Origin: Enterobacter sp. 10-1
Lineage (GTDB): Bacteria; Pseudomonadota; Gammaproteobacteria; Enterobacterales; Enterobacteriaceae
NCBI GenBank assembly: GCA_002270295.1
Contig: NISF01000001.1
Coordinates: forward strand, 930,001-994,000
DNA: 64,000 bases
Direction: 5' to 3'
The notes beneath the pieces were generated by a model. It saw only the letters and a list, made by a program, of their open reading frames with translations, was not told the origin of the DNA and did no database searches. Positions 8,739-16,814 of this stretch are shown here, piece by piece (positions within the stretch are counted from its first letter, which is position 1; every line of letters begins with the position of its first letter). The position numbers were made by a program, and so were the translations under genes.

Positions 8739-8748
8739 TAGTATACAA
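8739..8748. promoter_or_regulatory. TTGTATAC-type operator before GntR gene
   Basis: The sequence TAGTATACAA (8739-8748) is an imperfect copy of the TTGTATACAA palindrome found before the MFS gene at 11353-11362. It lies about 80 bases upstream of the GntR start, which suggests autoregulation. Confidence 0.4.
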
Positions 8749-8798
8749 GATACATCCCCCTCAAACGGCAGGAAATTCGCCGTTTGAGGGGGGCAGGA

Positions 8799-9992
8799 TC
8801 AGGAGGTGAACAGGTACTCCTGATGTCGAATATGCTCAGGATTAAGCGCCATCCCCATGCCAGGCGCTTCAGGCACCCGAATCAGGCCATTTTCCGGGAC
8901 CAGCGGTTCGCTGAGGAAATACTGGTGAATGTCGTTCCATTTCACCAGGTACTCCTGATAGGGCGTGTGGATCGGCGACTGCGTGGTGGTAAAATGGGCC
9001 GTGGCGATGGTGGAATGACCGTGCGGAATGACCTGCAGATCGTACATCGTGGCGGCCGCGGCGATTTTTAAGGTTTCAGACAGGCCGCCGCACCAGTAGA
9101 TATCCGGCTGAATAACGTCCAGCACGTCGGCCTCAAAGAAGCGTTTGAAACCCCAGCGGGTATATTCATGTTCAGCCCCTGCCAGCGGGATGGTCAGCTT
9201 CTCTTTCAGGCGGCGCATGCTGTCGATTCTGTCCGGCATGACGCACTCTTCCAGCCAGCGCGGGCGATAGGGCTCAATGGCCTTCGCCAGTTCGATGACG
9301 TAGGTCACGTCCATCGACTGCCAGCAGTCAAACATCAGATCGTAATCCTCACCCACCGTCTCGCGCAGGGTTTTTACCAGCTCAACGTTTTTCTTTAATC
9401 CTTCCCTGCCGCTCATTGGCCCATGACGGAAAAACCATTTTTGTCCGCGATAGCCCAGCGACTTGTACTGAAGCGCCCGTTCTCTCACTAGTCCCATATC
9501 CTGTACGGCAAAGCCCAGCATTGAGGCGTAGGCCGGGATCTCCTCGCGAATTGAGCCGCCCAGCAGACGATAAACCGGCTGCTGCATCCACTTGCCGCGG
9601 AGATCCCACAGCGCGCAGTCGACCGCGCTAATCGCCAGCATGGCGTCGCCCTGGCGACCGTGAATCAGGGCCCGATGCATCTGGTCCCACAGGCGCTCGC
9701 TGTCGCGCGGGTCCTGGCCCAGCAGTAAAGGGCGCAGCTGGCCGTGGACAATCGATGCCACGGCGTGGGGAACGGGGCCCGCCAGCCCTTCAACGCCTTC
9801 GTCGGAGATAATTTCCAGAAAGACGGTGGATATAGAAAAACCCTCTTTCAGCTGCACGCCGCCGTCATGATTGTCCACGATGCGATACTGGGCATACACG
9901 TCGGTCGGGCGAGCAAGGCGCTCTTCCCAAAAGTCCACTTCCCCGGGCAAAACGCCCTTAACCTGAAGTAACCGGACGTCGATAATCTTCAT
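8799..9992 (-). CDS. enolase-superfamily sugar-acid dehydratase (rhamnonate dehydratase-like)
   Basis: 397 residues from ATG 9992, which follows GAGGG and lies one base after the MFS stop. The barrel carries the metal ligands of the mandelate racemase/enolase superfamily in the arrangement of L-rhamnonate dehydratases: Asp in MFDCW, Glu in WLEEC, Glu in GAEHEY, and the catalytic His in PHGHS. These enzymes dehydrate acid sugars to 2-keto-3-deoxy acids. The exact substrate is open; the CGGL motif before the last barrel strands and the adjoining ACS-type transporter support a C5/C6 aldonate or uronate-derived acid. It is co-transcribed with the MFS gene. Confidence 0.85.
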   Translation of the reverse strand: MKIIDVRLLQVKGVLPGEVDFWEERLARPTDVYAQYRIVDNHDGGVQLKEGFSISTVFLEIISDEGVEGLAGPVPHAVASIVHGQLRPLLLGQDPRDSERLWDQMHRALIHGRQGDAMLAISAVDCALWDLRGKWMQQPVYRLLGGSIREEIPAYASMLGFAVQDMGLVRERALQYKSLGYRGQKWFFRHGPMSGREGLKKNVELVKTLRETVGEDYDLMFDCWQSMDVTYVIELAKAIEPYRPRWLEECVMPDRIDSMRRLKEKLTIPLAGAEHEYTRWGFKRFFEADVLDVIQPDIYWCGGLSETLKIAAAATMYDLQVIPHGHSTIATAHFTTTQSPIHTPYQEYLVKWNDIHQYFLSEPLVPENGLIRVPEAPGMGMALNPEHIRHQEYLFTS

Positions 9993-9993
9993 C

Positions 9994-11313
9994 TTACTGA
10001 CCCTCATGTTGTTCATTGCTGTTTTGATATACCGATGATTGCTGGCGACGGAAAATGATGCTCAGGGTAATGATGGAGAGCAGCGCCATTGCCGCCAGCC
10101 AGTAGAATCCGCCGTTATAGCTGCCGCTGCGATCGCGGATAATGCCGATGACCCACGGGTTAACTACGCTGGCAATGCTGCCGAGGGCGTTAATCAGCGC
10201 GATGCTGCCCGCCACCACCGATGCGGGGAAGAACTGCGCCGGCAGGCCCCAGAAAACGGGCATCGCGCCGAAAAAGCCGAACGCCGAGCAGCAGAGAAAC
10301 GCCATTTTGAGCAGGGAGTTATCGAACCACGCCACGCAGAGCAGGCCGAGGCATGAGATAAGCAGCGCCGCGTAATTGGCCAGCAGGCGCGAGCCGGGAC
10401 GGTCGGCGATGCGTCCTAATACCAGCATGCCAATCAGGCCGAAGATATAAGGAATAATGGTGATAAAGCCGGTCTGCACGTGGCTTAAACCCGTTTCGCT
10501 GATAATTAGCGGCAGGAAGGTGCTGACCGCGCCGTTGAGGTTAGCCAGCCCGTAGTAGGTGAGGCTGAATAACAGCACCAGCGGGCTGAATAGCGCTTTG
10601 AGCAGGCCGCCGTGTCCGCGTGACGGCAGCTTTTTTTGTTCCGCAGCGAGGGTTGCCATCAGCCAGCGCTGCTCTTCTGCTTCGAGGAATTTGGCGTCTT
10701 TGGGTTTGTCGGGCAGCGCGAAAGGGACAATCAATCCCAGGGCAATGGCCGGAATGGCTTCGATCAGGAACATGATCTGCCAGCCGCTGAGCCCCATCCA
10801 TCCGTGCAGCTCCAGCAGCAGGCTCGAAATCGGCGTGCCGATAATCAGCGCAATCGGGATACCCGTCATGAAGGAGGCAATAATGCGTCCGCGCCAGGCG
10901 GCGGGGAACCACATGGTGAGATAAAACACGATGCCAGGGAAGAAGCCGGCTTCGGCGGCGCCGAGCAGGGCGCGCATCACGTAAAGGCTATTTTCGTTCC
11001 AGACGAAGATATGCGCGCCGGAAACGAGCCCCCACGTCACCATAATTCTGGCGATCCACCAGCGGGCGCCAATTCTTTCCATCAGCAGGTTTGAGGGCAG
11101 TTCAAGGAGAGCGTAGGGGACAAAAAACAGCCCGGCGGCCAGGCCAAAGCTTGCGGCGCTGAGGCCGATATCCGCATTCATGGTTAATGCGGCAACTCCG
11201 ATATTGGCCCGATCGATAACGGCGATGACGTAGCAAGCAATCAGCAGCGGGATCAGCCGCCAGGAGAGTTTGCGTATAACCCTTTTTTCAATTTCAGAAT
11301 CTGTGGTTTGCAT
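9994..11313 (-). CDS. MFS transporter, anion:cation symporter family
   Basis: 439 residues with about 12 membrane helices. The N-terminal half has the ACS-family signature (CYVIAVIDRANIGVAALTMNADIGLSAASFGLAAGLFFVPYALLELPSNLLMERIGAR), as in ExuT, GudP and RhmT-like permeases, so it should take up the sugar acid used by the adjacent dehydratase. It is the first gene of a two-gene operon; the dehydratase ATG is one base past its stop. A perfect CTTGTATACAAG palindrome sits 39 bases before the start. Confidence 0.88.
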   Translation of the reverse strand: MQTTDSEIEKRVIRKLSWRLIPLLIACYVIAVIDRANIGVAALTMNADIGLSAASFGLAAGLFFVPYALLELPSNLLMERIGARWWIARIMVTWGLVSGAHIFVWNENSLYVMRALLGAAEAGFFPGIVFYLTMWFPAAWRGRIIASFMTGIPIALIIGTPISSLLLELHGWMGLSGWQIMFLIEAIPAIALGLIVPFALPDKPKDAKFLEAEEQRWLMATLAAEQKKLPSRGHGGLLKALFSPLVLLFSLTYYGLANLNGAVSTFLPLIISETGLSHVQTGFITIIPYIFGLIGMLVLGRIADRPGSRLLANYAALLISCLGLLCVAWFDNSLLKMAFLCCSAFGFFGAMPVFWGLPAQFFPASVVAGSIALINALGSIASVVNPWVIGIIRDRSGSYNGGFYWLAAMALLSIITLSIIFRRQQSSVYQNSNEQHEGQ

Positions 11314-11351
11314 GGTGTGTCCTGATTATAAGGTCATAGGTATTCAAGGTT

Positions 11352-11363
11352 CTTGTATACAAG
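11352..11363. promoter_or_regulatory. perfect CTTGTATACAAG operator
   Basis: A 12-base perfect palindrome 39 bases upstream of the MFS start, of the form bound by FadR-C type GntR repressors. The neighbouring GntR protein (7979-8662) is the likely binder. Confidence 0.6.
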
Positions 11364-11419
11364 TTCTGTTGTATTCATCTCCCGTCCGGAGTTCAATACC
11401 GTCATTATCGAAATGAGAT

Positions 11420-11433
11420 GTGAAACGTTTCAG
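11420..11433. promoter_or_regulatory. Cra (FruR)-like operator
   Basis: The reverse complement reads GCTGAAACGTTTCA, with a perfect TGAAACGTTTCA core (11421-11432), matching the Cra consensus. It lies about 110 bases before the MFS/dehydratase operon. Catabolite control by Cra, or by another LacI-family protein, is inferred. Confidence 0.4.
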
Positions 11434-11641
11434 CCGATGATTACAGGTCCTGGGCGATCGATAACGTTGAGCGGGGGCGGCAAAAGCGTCGGGCGGGGTT
11501 CCGCGCACGAAGCGGCGGCGCAGCCCCGATGAGTTAAGCAAGGCTGGGGGAAAAGGCGCGGACAAAGGTGCGGTGAAAGGTGCGAATCACGGGCGGAAGC
11601 GCTGGGGCTCCCCGCCTCAATTAGCGCGCGTTTCGGCGGCG

Positions 11642-13042
11642 TTACTTTGCAGAAGGATGGGGAAAGAGCAGCCAGAAGCTCGTCCGGCGCCGGCCGGAGT
11701 TTACGCCGCAGCGCCCCTGGTGCAGTTGCATAATGCTGCGCACGATAGACAGACCCAGCCCGCTGCTGTTTCTGGAGGCGTGGCGGGCGCTATCGGCGCG
11801 CCAGAAGCGATCGAACAGCCGCTCCTGCTGCTCCGGCGAAATCGCCTCGCCGCGGTTGGTGACGCTAAGCAGTACGCCATCGGGCTGGGTCTGCGCTTCA
11901 ACCTGTACTTCGCTACCGCTGTCGGCGTAGCGAATCGCGTTATCGAGCAGATTGGCGACGGCCCGCCGCAGCAGGTCAGCATCGGCGGTGATTTTTCCGC
12001 TGGCCGAAAAGCGCAGGGCGATCTGCCGCTCTTCCGCCGGACCTTCAAAATATTCCGCCAGCGGACGTAGAACCTCATCCAGCGACAGCGGCGCTTTGTT
12101 AATCGCCTGGCTGGCATTTTCCGCCCGGGCGAGGAACAACATTTTGTCGATCATGGTGGACAGGCGCACCAGCTCTTCAAAATTGGAGCCCAGCAGCGCG
12201 GTGTAATAGGCTTCGGTGCGTTTTTGCGTCAGCGCGATTTCGGTCTGCCCCAGCAGATTGCCGATGGGCGTGCGCAGATCGTGGGCCATATCCGCGCTGA
12301 CCTGGCTGAGCTGCTGAAAGCTGTTTTCCAGCCTGTCCAGCATCTGATTAAAGGCGCTGATAAGCGGCCGTAGTTCCGCCGGAGGGTTGCGCAGCGTGAT
12401 GCGCCTGCCCAGGTGGCGTACGTCAATCGTCGACGTTTCTCTGGCCAGACGCTGCAAAGGCCGCAGGCTGCGCCGGGCGAACAGGGCGCTGAGCACTATC
12501 ACTACCAGCGCCGCGCACAGGGTGATCAGCGCGATCTGGCGAAGGTAGTTGGCCTGGATTTGCGTCCGCTCGGTCATCAGCCTGCCGGTAATAATTTCCA
12601 GCTGGCGTGAGGGAGAATGGCCGGTAATCGCCAGAGCGGAAGCCGAGATAAAGGGCACGCCGTTTGGCGTCTGCTGGTGATGCACGTCCTGCGGGACGAT
12701 TGGCCGGCTGGCGGTTACCGGCTCGATGTCCGGCAGCGGACGCCTGCCCGGATTGACCTCAATCAGCGCAGGCTGGCCGGGGAAACGCAGCACCAGCAGC
12801 GATTCGGTATTGCCCAGCATGTTGGTAAACAAATGGGGCTTTTCGCGGATCATCTGCTGGACATCCTCGTTAAGCACCAGCGTGCGGATTTGGTCCAGGC
12901 GGTTGGTTAAGGCGATGTCGTCGCGGATGCTGAGCTGCTGGCAGAGAGAGCGGTAGAGCGCGGTACCGACGCCGAACAACACCACCAGAACCGCAGCCCC
13001 TATCATCAGTGATAATCGGGTGCTGATTGCCAGGCTTCTCAT
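11642..13042 (-). CDS. heavy-metal-type sensor histidine kinase (CusS-like)
   Basis: 466 residues with two membrane helices (about 10-30 and 165-187) around a periplasmic sensor domain, then HAMP (about 188-240). The phospho-acceptor His is in SADMAHDLRTPIGNLLGQ (about residue 254). The kinase boxes are intact: LLRRAVANLLDNAIRYA (N), FDRFWRAD (F), SSGLGLSIV (G). The layout matches the CusS/IrlS/CopS group, but the periplasmic part lacks an obvious metal-binding histidine cluster, so the signal is unknown. Its start overlaps the response regulator stop by four bases. Confidence 0.9.
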   Translation of the reverse strand: MRSLAISTRLSLMIGAAVLVVLFGVGTALYRSLCQQLSIRDDIALTNRLDQIRTLVLNEDVQQMIREKPHLFTNMLGNTESLLVLRFPGQPALIEVNPGRRPLPDIEPVTASRPIVPQDVHHQQTPNGVPFISASALAITGHSPSRQLEIITGRLMTERTQIQANYLRQIALITLCAALVVIVLSALFARRSLRPLQRLARETSTIDVRHLGRRITLRNPPAELRPLISAFNQMLDRLENSFQQLSQVSADMAHDLRTPIGNLLGQTEIALTQKRTEAYYTALLGSNFEELVRLSTMIDKMLFLARAENASQAINKAPLSLDEVLRPLAEYFEGPAEERQIALRFSASGKITADADLLRRAVANLLDNAIRYADSGSEVQVEAQTQPDGVLLSVTNRGEAISPEQQERLFDRFWRADSARHASRNSSGLGLSIVRSIMQLHQGRCGVNSGRRRTSFWLLFPHPSAK

Positions 13043-13713
13043 TCCTGCTCCTCGCAGCAGTAGCCCACGCCGTGCACGGTATGAATCAGCGGAAAGTCAA
13101 AGGGCGCATCTACCTTTTGCCGCAGACGGCGCACCGCCACATCCACCACGTTGGTGTCGCTATCAAAATTCATGTCCCACACCCGCGAGGCGATCAGGGT
13201 GCGGGTCAATACCTGGCCGGAGTTGAGCATAAAGAGCTGTAGCAGGTTGAATTCTTTGTTGGTGAGGTCCAGGCGTACGCCGGCGCGCTCTACCCGCCGC
13301 GTCGTGATGTTGAGGCGCAAATCGCCGACCGTCAGCTGCTCTTCGCGCTTAGCCTGTCCGCCGCGGCGCAGGGCGGTGCGGATGCGCGCCAGCAGCTCGG
13401 CAAACGAGAAGGGCTTGACCAGATAGTCATCTGCGCCGAGTTCCAGCCCCTTGATTTTGTCCTCGACGGTGCCTTTGGCGGTGAGGAAGATCACCGGGGT
13501 GTCAAACTGCTCATCCAGCTGCGCCATCACTTCCCAGCCGTTCATCCGGGGCATCATCACGTCCAGCAGGATGAGATCGTAATGGTGTTCCTGGGCCATA
13601 AACAGCCCCTCCTGACCGTTTGCGGCAACATCGACCACATAGCCGGACTCAGTCAGGCCGCTGCGCATGTACTCACGCGCTTTGGGTTCGTCTTCTATCA
13701 CCAATATTTTCAC
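13039..13713 (-). CDS. OmpR-family response regulator (CusR/CopR-like)
   Basis: 224 residues. The start is GTG 13713, which begins VKILVIEDEP after a GGAG ribosome binding site; upstream in-frame ATG codons would overlap the hydrolase gene and add no domain. The receiver has the acidic pair EDE, the phospho-Asp in LILLDVMMPRMNGWEV (about residue 51), T in FLTAK and K in DDYLVKPF. The C-terminal winged helix ends VDVAVRRLRQKVD and IHTVHGVGYCCEE. It forms an operon with the kinase and, 40 bases upstream, a secreted hydrolase that may be a target. Confidence 0.92.
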   Translation of the reverse strand: MKILVIEDEPKAREYMRSGLTESGYVVDVAANGQEGLFMAQEHHYDLILLDVMMPRMNGWEVMAQLDEQFDTPVIFLTAKGTVEDKIKGLELGADDYLVKPFSFAELLARIRTALRRGGQAKREEQLTVGDLRLNITTRRVERAGVRLDLTNKEFNLLQLFMLNSGQVLTRTLIASRVWDMNFDSDTNVVDVAVRRLRQKVDAPFDFPLIHTVHGVGYCCEEQE

Positions 13714-13753
13714 TATGGCTCCTGAACGCGTTTCCCCGCGCAGCGGCAGTGAC

Positions 13754-14524
13754 TCACTTCTGCGCGCCGTTGGCCGCCTGCTCAATCAGCGCGGCGACCT
13801 CTTTGGGATGAGACTGAAAAACGGAATGGCTACCGTCAACTTCCACGGTATGGCTCTTAGCACGTTTGGCGTACATGCGTTCCAGATCGGGGTTAATGAT
13901 TTTGTCCGCTTTTGCCACCATATACCAGCTCGGTTTGGTTCGCCACGCGGCTTGCGTTACCACGGCGCCAAGCGAGGTCGGCGAGGTGGGGATTTGCGAC
14001 TGCGCGCCAAACTGAGCCCAATCGCGCGGCAGGTCGGCGGCAAAATCCCCCGGGAAATACTGCGGATCGAGCATGACGTAGCCGTCAGCGGTTTTGATAA
14101 AAGGGTGCGCGGTATTGGGGTATTTTTTGCTGACTTCCGCCCGGTTCTCTCCGGCATCCAGCGCGTGGGCGGCGATATAAACCAGCCCGGCCACCTTAGG
14201 ATCGTTACCGGCCTGGGTAATAATCGCGCCGCCGTAGCTGTGTCCGACCAGAATGACCGGACCATCCTGGCGATCCAGAATACGCCGGGTGGCGGCGACA
14301 TCTTCGGCAAACGAGGTCAGCGGTTCCTGCACCAGCGTGACCTTGTAGCCGTCGCGGCTCAGAATGTCATAGACCGGCTTCCACCCGGAGCCATCAACAA
14401 AGGCGCCGTGTACCAGCACGATATTTTTCACCGGCGCGGCCTCGGCCGCGCGGCTGACGCCGCCAATCATCAGGGCCGCGGCGACAAGACTCACTACTGC
14501 TTTGCGTTTTATTTTCATGCTCAT
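13754..14524 (-). CDS. secreted alpha/beta hydrolase
   Basis: 256 residues with a Sec signal peptide (about 1-29: KIKRKAVVSLVAAALMIGGVSRAAEAA). The alpha/beta-hydrolase fold shows VLVHGAFVDGSGW (oxyanion region), the nucleophile elbow GHSYGG (about 100-105) and a late DGSHSVFQSHP with the catalytic His. It belongs to the EstC/plant-esterase-like group often of unknown substrate. ATG 14524 or 14518 could be used. It leads the operon into the response regulator and kinase, so its product or substrate may be tied to the envelope signal. Confidence 0.85.
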   Translation of the reverse strand: MSMKIKRKAVVSLVAAALMIGGVSRAAEAAPVKNIVLVHGAFVDGSGWKPVYDILSRDGYKVTLVQEPLTSFAEDVAATRRILDRQDGPVILVGHSYGGAIITQAGNDPKVAGLVYIAAHALDAGENRAEVSKKYPNTAHPFIKTADGYVMLDPQYFPGDFAADLPRDWAQFGAQSQIPTSPTSLGAVVTQAAWRTKPSWYMVAKADKIINPDLERMYAKRAKSHTVEVDGSHSVFQSHPKEVAALIEQAANGAQK

Positions 14525-14651
14525 TCTCTCCTCAACGGGGGTTGTTCTCGATGTGGGAGTGAGTGTAGCGAGGGGGTTCTGACAGGAGGGTGAGCCAGTT
14601 ATGACAAAAAAATGACGGACCGGGAGCCAGGAGGCGTGACGATACGGCGGG

Positions 14652-14781
14652 TTACGTCCGGGAGCGGGCCTTCGGCGTATAGCCTAACTCCCGGCGGAAG
14701 GCGTCGGTAAAGGCGCTCTGCGACGTATAGCCGACCCTGTTCGCGATGCTGGCGATCGTCGGATCGCCGCGCATGGCGACC
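14652..14781 (-). pseudogene. C-terminal remnant of an AraC-family regulator
   Basis: On the minus strand the bases right after the stop of the TetR gene read in frame as MRGDPTIASIANRVGYTSQS then AFTDAFRRELGYTPKARSRT and a stop at 14652-14654. This is the second helix-turn-helix of an AraC/XylS protein (IANRVGYxSxSxFxxAFRRxxGxTP). Everything upstream of about base 14781 belongs to the TetR gene, so the AraC gene lost its front by deletion. Only about 43 codons remain and they have no start of their own. Confidence 0.75.
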
Positions 14782-15336
14782 TCAGCGTTCGCTGATCCCA
14801 ACCAGAAACAGGTTTACCAAATGCGCGATGCGCGATGGCGGCGATTCATCCTGCTCCGCTGCCAGAGAGATCGCCGTGACGACATACACCAGATCGTCAA
14901 AGGTCACATCGTGACGCAGGATCCCGGCTTCCTGCCCGCGGCGGAGCAGGCGCTGACCCTCTTCGGTTATCGCATGGCAACCGGGCGTACCGCTTTGCAG
15001 AACCGTGCCAAGCGAGGCGGCAAGGCTGCGATAGATATTGGTGTTGGTCACGAGCTCTTCAAGATAGAGGCGTACCGCGCTACCCGGATCGACCTCGGCA
15101 TCCCGGGCGCGGCTGGTCTCCGCCAGAGACAGAAAGCGCTCGCTGCAGGCGGCTGCCAGAAGGGCTTCACGGGTCGGGAAGCGCCGATACAGCGTACCGA
15201 TACCGACCCCCGCACGTTTAGCCACGTCTTCCAGCGAGACGCTGGCCCCTTTGGTCAGAAATACCTCTTCGGCGGCGGCAAGAATCCGCTCGCGGTTTCT
15301 CTGCGCGTCAGCGCGCAGTATGGATTCGTCGTTCAA
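14782..15336 (-). CDS. TetR family repressor
   Basis: 184 residues from TTG 15336, which has a strong GGGGGAG ribosome binding site six bases upstream. The helix-turn-helix reads VSLEDVAKRAGVGIGTLYRRFPTREALL (about 31-58), and the C-terminal half is of the SBD-like type (ITEEGQRLLRRGQEAGILRHDVTFDDL). It is divergent from the SDR gene at 15424, and the 87 bases between hold a consensus promoter with two operator-like repeats. Its stop codon directly abuts the AraC remnant. Confidence 0.9.
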   Translation of the reverse strand: MNDESILRADAQRNRERILAAAEEVFLTKGASVSLEDVAKRAGVGIGTLYRRFPTREALLAAACSERFLSLAETSRARDAEVDPGSAVRLYLEELVTNTNIYRSLAASLGTVLQSGTPGCHAITEEGQRLLRRGQEAGILRHDVTFDDLVYVVTAISLAAEQDESPPSRIAHLVNLFLVGISER

Positions 15337-15352
15337 TTTTTTCTCTCCCCCT

Positions 15353-15381
15353 TTGACAAGTGGAGGATACCTCCGTATTTT
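15353..15381 (+). promoter_or_regulatory. sigma-70 promoter of the SDR gene
   Basis: TTGACA (15353-15358), a 17-base spacer and TATTTT (15376-15381) form a near-consensus promoter. The spacer contains a half-copy of the operator (GTGGAGGATACCTCC, 15360-15374) with a perfect GGAGGATACCTCC-type dyad. Confidence 0.65.
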
Positions 15382-15403
15382 AAGTGGAGCAATACTCCAC
15401 TTA
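15381..15403. promoter_or_regulatory. TetR operator, 9-base perfect arms
   Basis: Arms TAAGTGGAG and CTCCACTTA flank CAATA. The repeat starts at the last base of the -10 hexamer of the SDR promoter, so a bound repressor would block initiation. A related dyad lies in the spacer (15358-15375). The adjacent TetR protein is the obvious binder. Confidence 0.7.
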
Positions 15404-15423
15404 TTGATTGAGAGGGCGATGAA

Positions 15424-16167
15424 ATGACGAAGCGGTTTGAGAACAAGGTTGTGGTCATCACCGGCGGCAGCGACGGTATTGGCCTGGAGACGGCGAAACA
15501 GTTCGCCGCTGAAGGTGCCCACGTGTATATCACCGGGCGTCGGCAGGAGCATCTCGATGCCGCCGTGCAGGAGATTGGCAACGGCGCGGTGGGCGTGCAG
15601 GGGGATGTCGCTATTCCCGCCGATCTCGATCGTCTCTACGCGCGGATCGGGCATGACCACAGCAGGGTGGACGTTGTCTTTGCCAATGCGGGGATTGCCG
15701 AAACGCAACCGCTGGGGGCGATCGACGAAGCCCATTTCGACCGAATGTTTGCTGTGAATGTCAAAGGATTACTTTTCACCGTGCAGAAGGCGCTCCCGCT
15801 GATGAGTGCGGGGGGCGCGATCGTCCTCAATGGATCGGTCGCCGGCAGCAAAGGCTTTGCCGGCCAGTCGCTGTACAACGCGAGCAAGGCCGCGGTTCGC
15901 TCGTTAGCACGAACCTGGACCAATGACCTGAAAGAGCAGGGTATTCGTGTGAACGTCGTCGCGCCGGGAGGCACGGAAACACCTCTGATGCGTGGCTATC
16001 TTGACGCGCGTCCTGGATTTGAAGATATGCTGAATCAGCTTGTTCCGCTCGGCAGGCTGGGGCGGCCGGACGAAGTGGCGAAGGCCGTGCTGTTCCTGGC
16101 ATCCAGCGAGAGCAGCTTCATCGCCGGCAATGAGCTGTTTGTCGATGGCGGCAGCGTCGCCGTTTAG
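15424..16167 (+). CDS. SDR family oxidoreductase
   Basis: 247 residues with TGGSDGIG (about 13-20), NAG (about 88-90), catalytic Ser in NGSVAGSKG, YNASK (about 150-154) and the C-terminal GNELFVDGGSVAV typical of FabG-like SDRs. TGRR after strand 2 suggests NADP(H). Its own strong promoter carries two operator-like dyads facing the divergent TetR gene, so the enzyme is probably induced by a small organic ligand of that repressor. The substrate is unknown. Confidence 0.88.
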   Translation: MTKRFENKVVVITGGSDGIGLETAKQFAAEGAHVYITGRRQEHLDAAVQEIGNGAVGVQGDVAIPADLDRLYARIGHDHSRVDVVFANAGIAETQPLGAIDEAHFDRMFAVNVKGLLFTVQKALPLMSAGGAIVLNGSVAGSKGFAGQSLYNASKAAVRSLARTWTNDLKEQGIRVNVVAPGGTETPLMRGYLDARPGFEDMLNQLVPLGRLGRPDEVAKAVLFLASSESSFIAGNELFVDGGSVAV

Positions 16168-16234
16168 CCGCCTCGCTGCCTGGGGCAGAGCCATTCCGCC
16201 CGGCGGCGGGGAGAGCTCTGCCATCTCCCGGGAC

Positions 16235-16266
16235 AAAAGCGCGGTGGACAATCCGCGCTTTTTTTT
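16235..16266 (+). terminator. intrinsic terminator after SDR gene
   Basis: AAAAGCGCGG and CCGCGCTT pair around an 8-base loop and are followed by at least six more T residues. It ends the SDR transcript and, with the A-run on the other side, may also end the converging RidA-like transcript. Confidence 0.8.
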
Positions 16267-16307
16267 ATGGCACGCTATCTCTAAATTTTATCCCCACAGG
16301 GGCGCGT

Positions 16308-16703
16308 TTACGCACTCCGGACGGCAATACACTTTATTTCGACCAGCAGGCCCGGATGCGCCAGGTTCGTCACCTCTACACAGGTCCATGCGCTTCTGCC
16401 GCGCGGAAAAAGGCTGTCCTTCACGCGGCGAAAGGTACTCATATGTTCCGCCATATCAACGTGATAAGTGGTCATCTCCACCACGTCGTCAAAGCTGCAG
16501 CCCGCTTCGTTGAGCACTAATTCCAGGTTACGCCAGCAGGCAATAAACTGCTGTTGCGGGTCGGTAATCACCTCAAGCTCGGCCGTGCGGCCCACCTGCC
16601 CGGCGCAATAGAGGGTGTTGCCGACCAGCACGGCGGGCACGTAGCCGGTGCGTTCAGAGAGCGCCCGCATGGCGGCGGGGATAATGAATTTTCTTTCAGT
16701 CAT
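16308..16703 (-). CDS. RidA/YjgF/Rid family protein
   Basis: 131 residues of the Rid fold (chorismate-mutase-like). GNTLYCAGQVGRT, FDDVVEMTTYHVD and the C-terminal GLLVEIKCIAVR match, but the final segment has VEIKCIAV where RidA enzymes have the active-site Arg in IEIxxIA, so imine deaminase activity is uncertain. It is divergent from the TetR gene at 16815, with a GGAACCAATC operator-like site between. Together with the downstream MFS and EthD-like genes it looks like a small detoxification unit. Confidence 0.85.
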   Translation of the reverse strand: MTERKFIIPAAMRALSERTGYVPAVLVGNTLYCAGQVGRTAELEVITDPQQQFIACWRNLELVLNEAGCSFDDVVEMTTYHVDMAEHMSTFRRVKDSLFPRGRSAWTCVEVTNLAHPGLLVEIKCIAVRSA

Positions 16704-16769
16704 GACGTATTTAATCCTTCGTTGTGCAGCCAGGCGGCTTGCGTTTGTCCTTCCGCCGCTGCTAGTATA

Positions 16770-16785
16770 GGAACCAATCGGTTTA
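16770..16785. promoter_or_regulatory. GGAACCAATC-type operator, copy 1
   Basis: GGAACCAATCGGTTTA lies in the RidA-TetR intergenic region with an AACC/GGTT dyad and a TATAAT hexamer (16784-16789) at its right end. The decamer GGAACCAATC recurs inverted before the MFS gene. Confidence 0.55.
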
Positions 16786-16814
16786 TAATCTAAGCCTCCT
16801 GTTTGGGTTTATCA

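Larger units (their letters stand above)
11314..11641. other. intergenic region upstream of the MFS gene
   Basis: 328 bases. It contains the GntR-type palindrome (11352-11363) and a Cra-like TGAAACGTTTCA palindrome (11421-11432). The rest, up to the end of the sensor kinase gene, shows no gene or repeat I can support. Confidence 0.5.
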
